A stretch of 64,000 bases of DNA, from contig JAIVFJ010000043.1 of the NCBI GenBank assembly GCA_025765615.1, positions 124,001 to 188,000 on the forward strand, in the 5' to 3' direction. Source of the DNA: Zopfochytrium polystomum. Taxonomy: Eukaryota > Chytridiomycota > Chytridiomycetes > Chytridiales > Chytridiaceae. Positions within the stretch are counted from its first letter, which is position 1, and every line of letters begins with the position of its first letter. The position numbers and the translations under genes are program-made. Below the pieces are notes generated by a model. It saw only the letters and a program-made list of their open reading frames with translations, did no database searches and had not been told where the DNA came from. Of the stretch, positions 56,298 to 64,000 are shown in pieces.

Positions 56298-58686
56298 TCA
56301 GTCAACCTCTTCCATCTGAGTAGATGCTGCAACGTCTTCCAACGGTGGCAAGTCCGTAGTGTCCGCCGAATCGGTGTTGTTGGAAGTATCTTCATCGTCA
56401 ATGGACAAGCCCAACTTAATCATGCGATGAATTCGTCCAGCGAATCCAGAAGGATCCTCAAGCGAGAAGCCGGACGATAAAAGAGACGTCTCGTAAAGTA
56501 GGTATGTCAGGTCCTTGACCGTTTTGTCGTTTTGGTCCTCCGCAGCCTTCTGTTTCAACGCGCGAACGATGGAGTGCTTGGGGTTGATTTCGAGTGTTTT
56601 CTTTGAAGCCATGTACGACGACATCGACGAGTCGCGGAGGGCTTGAGCTTTCATGATACGCTCCATGTTCGCCGACCAGCCGTACTGGCCGGTGACCAGG
56701 ACGCAGGGACTGTCGAGAATGCGGTGCGAGACTACAACTTTCTCCACCTTTTCGCCAAGAATGTTCTTGATTTGCTTCGTCAAGTTCTCGAAAGATGCTT
56801 TCTCTTCCTCCAGAGCTTTTTTCTCGTCCTCGTCCTCTTCGAGCTCGAGACCCTCCTTCGTCACGCTCATGAGCTTTTTGCCATCGAATTCCTTGAGTTG
56901 CTGTACGGCATATTCATCGATCGGGTCTACCATGTAGAGGACTTCGAAACCTTTCTTTTTCAACGCCTCCAAGAACGGTGAGTGCTCAACGGCTGGTCGC
57001 GATTCACCAGTAATGTAGTAGATGTTCTTTTGCTTCTCCGGCATGCGAGTGATGTAGTCTTTGAGCGAGGTCATCTCTTCACCGGACTTGGTGGAATGGA
57101 AGCGGAGAAGCTCGGCGATCTTGGAGCGGTTCGTCGAATCCTCGTGAATGCCAAGCTTGAGGTTTTTGGAGAAAGCCTCGTAAAATTTGTTGAAGTTCTC
57201 CTTGTCCTCGGCGATCTCGAAGAACATTTCAAGAACTTTCTTGACGAGGTTCTTGCGAATAACCTTCAAGATCTTGTTTTGCTGGAGCATCTCGCGGGAA
57301 ATGTTGAGAGGCAAGTCCTCAGAGTCAACAATGCCTTTGACGAAGTTCAACCACTATTTGAATGAATAGACTCAGTGAGATTGCGTTACGAGACAAGCTA
57401 ATAACCTTCTCACCTCTGGAATTAACTCCTCACAGTCGTCCATGATAAAAACGCGGCGCACATACAGTTTAATGTTGTTACGCTTTCGCTTTTGCTCGAA
57501 AAGGTCGAATGGTGCGCGGCGCGGGACGAAGAGGATTGCGCGGAACTCAAGTTGACCTTCGACCGAGAAATGCTTGACGGCTAGATGATCTTCCCAGTCA
57601 TTCGTGAGCGCCTTGTAGAAGCTTGCGTATTCCTCGTTCTTGATATCGTCAGGGTTGCGAGTCCAGAGAGGTTTTGTCTGCCAACGGACGTGTTAGATTT
57701 TAAAAGTGAACCAATAAGAGAACTACAGTTAAAAAACCGCCGGAATACCTTGTTCAGCTCCTCGACTTCCTTCTTCTCCTCCTTGACCTTCTTCTTTTTC
57801 TTCTTGTCCTTTTCGTCGTCTTCGTCCTCCAATTCTTCGATCTTCGGCTTCTCCTCGTCGTCAGCCTTCGCCTCCTCCTCTTCGTCTTCGACTTCTTTCT
57901 CGACCTCTTTCGTTACGACGAGCTGAATGGGATAGCCAATGAATTCGGAATGCTTCTTGACGATGTCCTTGATGCGCTTCTCCTCGAGGTATTCCGTCTG
58001 ATCCTCTTTCATGAAGAGTCGAATGATGGTTCCGCGACCAATCGCCTCGTTCACCGTATCGAGTGCTGGTTGGAAAGAATGTTGTTAGGGGTTGTTTCAC
58101 GGTGAACGACTAACTTACTGATGGTAAAGGATCCCCCAGCGGCCGACTCCCAAATGTATTGTTCGTCGTCGTTATGCTTGGTAATCACTTGCACCTTGTC
58201 CGCAACAAGGTAGGCAGAGTAGAACCCAACACCGAACTGACCGATCATGGAAATGTCAGCGCCGGCGCTTAAGGCTTCCATAAACGACTTCGTTCCCGAC
58301 TTGGCAATGGTGCCCAGGTTGTTGACCAGGTCAGTTTTCGTCATGCCGATACCAGAGTCCCGGATTTCCAAAACTTTGTTCTTCGTATCCGGAGTGAGGC
58401 GGATGAACAACTCTTTCTCGGACTCCAGCTTCGACGGGTCGGTCAGCGATTCGTATCGAATCTTGTCAATGGCATCGGATGCGTTTGAAATGAGCTCCCG
58501 TAGGAAAATCTCCTTGTTGCTGTAGAATGTGTTGATGATAAGGGACATAAGCTGAGAAATTTCGGCCCTAGGTTGTAAGTCATGGATTGGGGAAATTAGA
58601 CAATATTCTGAGAGCCGCGTTTTCAGATTAAGCGCGTGCACTTACTGGAAGGCGAAAGTCTCAGGTTCTGACGTTGTGGTCGCCAT
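56298..58686 (-). CDS. HSP90: Cytosolic HSP90 chaperone
   Basis: ATP-dependent chaperone for kinases, receptors and other clients. ATG at 58684-58686 ([18 protein letters not shown]); exons are separated at about 58645/58570, 58110/58060, 57755/57675 and 57415/57355. N-terminal GHKL ATPase motifs: [57 protein letters not shown]. The charged linker at about 57740-57920 is very rich in Glu, Asp and Lys. Middle domain: [50 protein letters not shown]. The C-terminus ends MEEVD, the TPR co-chaperone anchor, marking the cytosolic form. No damage is seen. Confidence 0.97.
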
Positions 58687-59346
58687 CGTGGTGGAGTGTT
58701 TCTGTCGGGGTATGTGCGTGGGGGAAATACACCTAAAGCTTGTTTGTTCAAGTCTGTTTTTTTGAGGGGTGTGGTTGGGTCTCTATTTATATGGGGGGCG
58801 TTTTTTCCCGTTCTTTTCGCCTGCCCCGTGACACGTGACTTCGCTTCGATTCAGTTCCATCACCAAGGCGCCACCGAACGAATTCGAAACAAACGTGACA
58901 AACGGTGCTCTCCTCCACCAGAGTGCTTTGCTAGGTTCCCTTTCAAACACCGCAAGTTAAGTCCTTCGGAGCTAGTGCTGCTTGAAGAGCGACATTGGCC
59001 TGCAATTTCTCTATCCTGTTTGGTGTTGCGATTGTTGCGTGAACAAATTACTACTTGCATTTCCCAATCTGCCTGAATTTGAATGAATCCTCTTTGAGCT
59101 CTGATTGATTACTGATGAGCAGTAAGGCTTTCTGCCAGATTTTCTTTTAATAATACAGCACTTTACCCACTAGCGATCCATAGCGAAGATTTTTGAAGTC
59201 GATGAAAAGTTTGTTCGAGTTGCAATAACAGTTACAGGTATACTGTCGGTCGGGTTGGTCTCGCTTGTCGAACCAAATCCGAACCAGGGGCCGTTCACTC
59301 CCGTCAATGGCAACCGAAAGCAGAAAAAAGTCACCCGTCATCAAAG
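58687..59346. promoter_or_regulatory. Divergent intergenic promoter region of HSP90 and RPL5
   Basis: About 660 bp between two head-to-head, normally highly expressed genes. Contains the HSP90 TATA box and TTC/GAA-rich stretches (GCTTCGATTCAGTTCC near 58843, GAATTCGAAAC near 58878). No gene is supported. Confidence 0.55.
58784..58791 (-). promoter_or_regulatory. TATA box of HSP90
   Basis: On the minus strand TATAAATA lies about 100 bases upstream of the HSP90 ATG, a usual distance for a strongly expressed TATA-type promoter. Perfect alternating heat-shock elements were not found nearby. Confidence 0.5.
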
Positions 59347-60731
59347 ATGGTGAGCAACACTAATCCATCAAGTCCCATCCCATCCCATCCCATTAGGCCC
59401 TTCGCTCGGATCCTCTCCCCGTCTCGCCTCGTGAGGAAGCCTCCAGCGCTTTGTAGCGGCTTCTTGTCGATGAACTCTCGGCTTGCCGTGATCGCTGTGC
59501 TGCCCTCCTGCGATTGTGTCCCGCTTCCTGCTTTGACCGGCTGATGTCTGATCTGTGGTTCCTTCATAGCCGTTCGTCAAACTCCAGAAGAACAAGGCCT
59601 ACTACAAACGGTACCAGACCAAGTACCGCCGAAGGCGGGGTAAGTTCTCTTCTCTTTGGCTCACATGCGACGCGCGATCCACTCCGTTCCCCACAACGAA
59701 TTCCACAATGCTTGCTACTATGATGAGTCCTACTTTTGGCATAGTTCATCGGAAACTATCGTGTCGACTTGAGCATAAAATAGTCTTTCGCTCCTATCTG
59801 ATCACTTGCATCGGACCGCATTCGTTGGGAGGGGCGGGGTTGGACCAGCGTGCTGCGATCTGTTGGCTGACGCGATCTAATCGAATTTTGACCAGAGGGT
59901 AAGACCGACTACTATGCGCGCAAGCGTTTGGTCGTCCAGGCCAAGAACAAGTACAACTCGCCAAAGTACCGCCTCGTTGTCCGCATCACCAGCACCGACA
60001 TCATCGCCCAGATCGTCTACGCCCGCATCCAGGGTGACGTCGTCATGGCCGCCGCCTACTCCCACGAGCTCCCTAAGTACGGCATCACGGTCGGTCTGAC
60101 CAACTGGTCCGCGGCGTACGCCACCGGTCTCCTCATCGCCCGTCGTATCCTCACAAAGCTGAAGCTCGCGGACAAGTATGAGGGCAACACCAACATCGAC
60201 GGTACCTACTACTCCGTCGAGGACGCCGAGTACGGCCCCCGCCCGTTCAAGGCCTTCCTGGATGTCGGTCTCCGCCGCACCACCACCGGCTCGCGTGTCT
60301 TTGGTGTCCTGAAGGGCGCCGTCGACGGTGGCCTGAAAGTACCCCACTCCGAGAACCGGTTCCCCGGTTGGGACGCCCAGGCGAAGTCCCTGGACGCCGA
60401 GGTGGTCCGCAAGTACATTGTCGGTGGACACGTTGCGGACTACATGCGCGAGCTTGAGGAGGATGACGAGGAGGTGTACAAGCGCCAGTTTGCGAAATAC
60501 CTTGAGAACGACATTGACGCGGACAAGATCGAGGAGATGTACGAGGAGGCGCACAAGAAGATCCGCGAGGACCCCACCTTCGAGCCAAAAACCCACGAGT
60601 ACTCGGACGAAGCCATTGCCAAGCTGAAGAAGTTCAAAGCCAAGAAGCGCAACCTGAAGCAGCGCAAGGACCGGATTAAGCAGAAGAAGGCTTCGTGGTT
60701 GGCCAAGCGTGCTGCCGCCGCTGAAGAGTAA
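59347..60731 (+). CDS. RPL5: 60S ribosomal protein L5 (uL18)
   Basis: Large-subunit protein that binds 5S rRNA. The first coding exon is just ATG (59347-59349), followed directly by GTGAGC. Exon 2 is 59570-59639 ([20 protein letters not shown]), exon 3 is 59896-60731 ([20 protein letters not shown]...). Splicing gives an exact RPL5 start and [16 protein letters not shown] across the second junction. Further family text: [77 protein letters not shown], ending with a Lys-rich helix and AAAAEE. Both introns (220 and 256 bp) are long for this genome. The second contains a candidate box C/D snoRNA. Third-codon positions are strongly C/G-biased, as in highly expressed genes. Confidence 0.97.
59712..59812 (+). 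ncRNA. Candidate intronic box C/D snoRNA (snR39b-like guide)
   Basis: Inside RPL5 intron 2. The C box ATGATGA is at 59720-59726 and the D box CTGA at 59798-59801. The bases just before the D box, TAGTCTTTCGCTCCTAT (59781-59797), are antisense to the highly conserved large-subunit rRNA stretch that reads GCGAAAGACTA (recalled from general knowledge, not aligned here). In yeast that rRNA region is methylated by guides of the snR39/snR39b group; by the D+5 rule the target here would be a G. ATGC upstream and GCAT downstream could close a weak terminal stem. RPL5 hosts a C/D snoRNA in vertebrates too, though a different guide. Confidence 0.62.
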
Positions 60732-61116
60732 ACCTTTTTTGGGTTTACTTCGATTGGGGTGTTTGTCTGCCGGTAGTTTGATGATAAGGTTTCCTGTGTT
60801 GGTTCAAGGGCCCGCATGATTTTCTCATCGGCCCTTACTTTGTGCGCGTTTAATTCCCTGGGTTCACCCCTGAGGTGAGGGACCAATCCAGTTGAATAAA
60901 CGACACTGCCGCGATGATATACTAGATTTGCGTCGCACAATTTGTTCATATATCTTCGCAACCTTTATTTTACAGTCGTGCGTGTGAAATCGAGGCGCAT
61001 GGCCACATTATTGCTACCAACCCGTCTCAACCGCATTGACAGAAAATCATATTACAAGGACACATGCTCCCAACTTTGCTCTGCTAACTTCGTCCTTCGC
61101 GCGCCTCTGAGGTGTG
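60732..61116. other. Convergent 3' region of RPL5 and the White-collar gene
   Basis: No gene seen. It holds the 3' untranslated ends; GTTGAATAAACGAC near 60892 could be the RPL5 polyadenylation signal. Confidence 0.45.
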
Positions 61117-63814
61117 TTAATCCCCATCAGAAAAGTACCCCTGCTGAAGTTGCTGCTGATGCTGCTGATGCTGCTGCTGCTGCCGCTGCTGCGCCGAGTC
61201 TCCGAAAAAGTGCAACCCCGCTCCTCCTCCGCCGCCGCCGCCGCCCGTTGCGCCCGCAGGGTTCGGAAGCGTAGCAGTGGCCGACCTCGGGCTCACCACG
61301 TCGCCGCCGCCGCCGCCGCCACCGCCTAGTTTCTGCAGGCGCTTCTTTTCGCGCTGGAGCTTTTTGGAGAACGCGAGGCCGCAGGCGTTGCACAGACTGT
61401 GCCGTTGAAACGAAAGAAGCCAACAACAAAGAAAAATAGCTGGTAAGTACGTGATCGGGATACCAAAAGCGTCGAGGAAGAAAGGAAAACAAAACAAAAA
61501 GCACAAATCGACAAACGTTTTAGGTCCTAGCGGGCCCTTGCGCCACTCTGGCGACGACATGGTTCCGCATTGCCGGCAGAACAGCTCTTCCGCGGGGACC
61601 TTGCCTTTCTGGGAGGATAAATGGGTTTTCGTTTTTTTTTTTTTTTTTAACCCCCGCGTTCAATTGAGGCATTAGCACCAGCACGCACTGGGTTGAAAGC
61701 AAATACCCCTTTCCCTCGCACACCCAAGAAAAATACCTTTCTCCGTTTCGCGGCCGCTCCGTCGCCGGGCTCTTTATCACCACCCGCGCCGGCGGCGCCG
61801 CTCTCACCACCGGCCCCCGCGGCAGCGTCCTTCCCGCGCGCGCCGCCGCCGCCGCCACTACCACCCTCGGCGCTCCCGCTGCCGCTGTCGCTGGACGAGA
61901 GCGGGCGTTTTTCGCCGAGGACATGGGACGAAGACGACGACGACGACGAGGACAGGGACGTCGACGGCATGGTGGACAGCGAGGGTGGAGCCCCGCGTTG
62001 CGGCACGCCGCTTGCGTTGACGCCACTGGTACCACCAGCGGCACCACCCATCGTCCGCTGTTGCTGCTGCTGCCGCTGCTGGTCCTGCGGCTGTGGCTTT
62101 TGCACGCCGCCGCCGCCGCCGATGGATCCGATCGCCCAGAGGTCTTCCGGGTCGTCGCCGCCAAAGGGTGGCCCGCCCCCTCCCCCGGTCGCAGAAAACC
62201 CCCCCTTCGCAACAGATGCCGAAATCTGGTCGAGAAAGTCGTCCTCGGTCAGCGTGCTATCGAGGTTTCCGTCAACGTCGAGGTCGCGCGGGTGGGCGGA
62301 CGGGGTGGCCTCGGTGATGTCGAGGCGGAGGAGCGGGTGGGTGGCGGCGGGGTCGACGACGCCGCGGGAGAGGAGGGTTTCTTCGAGGCGGCGGCGGAGT
62401 CGGAGGTTTTCGAGGCGGAGCTCGAGGATGGAGTCGATGGAGAGGGAGCCTTTCGATCTTTAAACGCAGAGGGAAGCGGTGCTGGCCATTCAGCTCCTGG
62501 GAGTGGTGCAACGAAAAAAGGAGTTGTCACAAACCGGTACTCCCTGGCGGACTGTACGATATACTGCACGGGTCCGTCCTCAAACTTTTCGGGAAAGCCC
62601 TTTCCCTTGAGATCCATGACGACAAACTCAGTACCTCTCCGAAACCGACAAAACAGCGAAAACTCTCTCCTCTCCACGGTTTCCTCGACGCAGCGGCGAA
62701 CCGCCGACAAGACCAGTTCGCGGTCCTCGGGATGCAGGTAGTCTGACACGTGGCGCCCAAGAAGCGATGATTCGGATTCGTCGGGGTGAAGCCCGAGGTG
62801 GCGATGCGCCGCGGGGCACACGTAGAGGAACACGCCTGCTGGACTCAGGACGTGCAAGAAGTCGTCCAGCTCGCTGATCAGGCGGCGGTATCCTTCGCGG
62901 GAGGCTGTGAAGTGGGTGATGACGGACGTTACATGACGGGATAGCGGAGCGCGCGGAAGAGTCGCCAGGGTCGCTGCGTCGGGTGGTGGCGGTGCGCCGG
63001 CCGGTACGGGCAGGGGGAATCCAACCTGGTGAGCGGGGGCGATGGCTGCGGATTGCATAGGTGCGGTGGCTCTTGCAGGTGAAAAGTCTCGCGGGCGCGC
63101 TGCGGTAAGAGGGGCAGCAAGCAAGAGGCGGACGACGACGACAGCAGAGCAGTGAGCAGATCGGTGACGAGCGATATCCGATCCAAAAGTGCAATGGTTA
63201 AACAAAATGAAAACGTCAGTGCATGTGTGACTTTGACTTGTCCAACCCGCTCGACAATCCCCCCAAGCTTTCTCACCAACACCAAACGGGCCGGCTGCGG
63301 CCGACGAAGCCGCCATCGATGCCCCTCCCAATACCGAAGCCTCTCGGAAAGCCGGTGGCGGCCGACCCGCAGATGCCGCCGCGGAGGCTGCAGCCGCAGC
63401 CGCCGCCGTCGCGACCGACACGGCTTTTGCCGTCGATGCCAAGACGGCATCGCTGGTGCTGAGCGGAGTGGTACCGCGACCGCAGTCGCCGCCGCCACCG
63501 CCTGACGCTGCAGTCAAGCCGTCCTGCCATAGAGCGGCGGCGGTGTTAGGAAGTAAAGCGCTCTGCCTGACAAGTTGTTGCTGCTGCGGGCGAACATCCG
63601 GTCGATCTATTGTCCCCGATGCTGCGTCCGAAATCAATGAAGAAGCGGGAGGCGCGGGGAATGCAAAGGCCACGGACTGCTGGGTACGAGGATTTGGCTG
63701 TCCCAAGGCTGAGAGCGGTGGGAGGGACGTGACCAAACCCAAATCCACCAATCCGGCGGCTCCTGCGGCAGAGGGAAACCCTCGAGGAGCTCCTTCGTCG
63801 CTTGCCAAAGGCAC
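61117..63814 (-). CDS. wc-2: White-collar-2-like PAS/GATA transcription factor (N-terminus may extend)
   Basis: Blue-light response factor partner in fungi. From the N-terminus (63.8 kb): Ala/Gly/Ser-rich stretch, an intron about 63280-63100, a PAS domain at about 62890-62590 ([60 protein letters not shown]), an intron 62458-62534, a helix ([20 protein letters not shown]), a Gln-rich and Ser/Gly-rich linker, an intron about 61612-61738 with a long A/T tract, and the zinc finger [20 protein letters not shown] followed, across an intron 61397-61516, by [13 protein letters not shown]. The spacing C-x2-C-x18-C-x2-C and [19 protein letters not shown] are specific to White-collar-type GATA fingers. 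A single PAS and no LOV flavin-Cys motif point to WC-2, not WC-1. The tail is Gln-rich ([15 protein letters not shown]). The frame stays open upstream of 63814, where the codon is GTG, so the true start is further up. Confidence 0.88.
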
Positions 63815-64000
63815 ATCGGCAGCGTGAAGCGATGTTTTACGTTGCGTGTCGACGACACGCGGGCGGGTTGGAGAAACAGGGACCGAGAACCCAAACAGAG
63901 ATTCAGGCTGGTGTTCTTTGTGAAACGAGTGGCGAAAGACTTCGCTGACGGGCGAGGGAGGCCGGACTGACGCTGAAGCGGATAAAAGGGAGCTGCGGGG
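63815..64000 (-). other. Probable continuation of the White-collar-2-like gene
   Basis: The reading frame of the 63814 exon stays open through at least 63840 on the minus strand with no clear ATG. This end therefore probably holds more N-terminal coding or the 5' flank. Confidence 0.35.

Noticed and set aside
56643..57365. Plus-strand ORFs opposite HSP90
   Set aside because: Antisense shadows of a strongly conserved gene.
58840..58890. Heat-shock element upstream of HSP90
   Set aside because: TTC repeats are all in the same direction and GAATTCGAA lacks the two-base spacers, so the alternating nGAAn/nTTCn rule is not met.
59350..59569. Second snoRNA in RPL5 intron 1 (GATGA and CTGA motifs present)
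   Set aside because: The C-box match is poor and the sequence before the CTGA motifs shows no recognised rRNA antisense.
1..64000. CRISPR arrays, rRNA or tRNA genes
   Set aside because: No regularly spaced direct repeats, no rRNA-like stretches and no complete tRNA arms were found; the genome is eukaryotic.

Overview
The window comes from a nuclear fungal genome, most likely a flagellated, zoospore-forming fungus (chytrid type). Genes are split by many short GT-AG introns (about 50-150 bp). Fungal-type proteins are present: an OPT transporter, a PMT mannosyltransferase, a White-collar-type PAS/GATA factor, and Mms2 and Mic26/27-like proteins. At the same time there are genes typical of organisms with centrioles or flagella: an LRR/IQ coiled-coil protein of LRRIQ1 type, a giant pericentrin-like protein with a C-terminal PACT domain, and a large WD40 protein of WDR87/WDR97 type. 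No rRNA, tRNA or CRISPR array was seen. Most exon boundaries come from frame changes plus visible GT...AG sites, so they are good to a few bases where given and approximate elsewhere.

Layout. 0-8 kb: an OPT oligopeptide transporter (+, 5' end cut or spliced from outside), a small secreted DPBB-like gene of doubtful integrity (+), a UBE2C-type ubiquitin-conjugating enzyme with a GC-AG intron (+), and a seven-helix membrane protein of unknown family ('family A', -). 8.2-13.8 kb: a complete Ty3/Gypsy chromovirus-type retrotransposon with 117-bp LTRs that look identical, a 5-bp target duplication, an initiator-Met-like primer binding site, a canonical -1 frameshift heptamer between gag and pol, and one in-frame stop inside pol. 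14-22 kb: a secreted cysteine-rich protein (+), a membrane RING protein (-) beside a broken partial copy of a 7TM gene, a His/Gly-rich two-helix membrane protein with a C-terminal PPxY motif (+), and a second seven-helix gene (-) related to family A.

22.4-49.3 kb: the cytoskeletal part. The LRRIQ1-like gene (+), an intronless 810-codon orphan (-), MMS2/UBE2V (-, 10-nt first coding exon), an F-box/LRR protein (-), the pericentrin-like PACT gene (-) and the WD40 gene (+). The last two are head to head with less than about 450 bp between them. 49.8-64 kb: housekeeping and signalling: a zeta-crystallin-type quinone oxidoreductase (+), a MICOS Mic26/27 (apolipoprotein O) protein (-), a protein O-mannosyltransferase (-), cytosolic HSP90 ending in MEEVD (-), RPL5/uL18 (+) with a candidate C/D-box snoRNA in its second intron, and a White-collar-2-like factor (-), whose N-terminus may run past the window end.

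How the genes relate. Four genes belong to ubiquitin pathways (UBE2C, MMS2, a RING protein, an F-box protein), but they are scattered and nothing shows that they act together. The PACT, WD40 and LRRIQ1 genes all point to the basal body/axoneme, and the shared promoter region of the first two suggests possible co-expression. The least explained items are the 7TM family with its broken duplicate, the intronless 810-aa orphan, and the snoRNA candidate.
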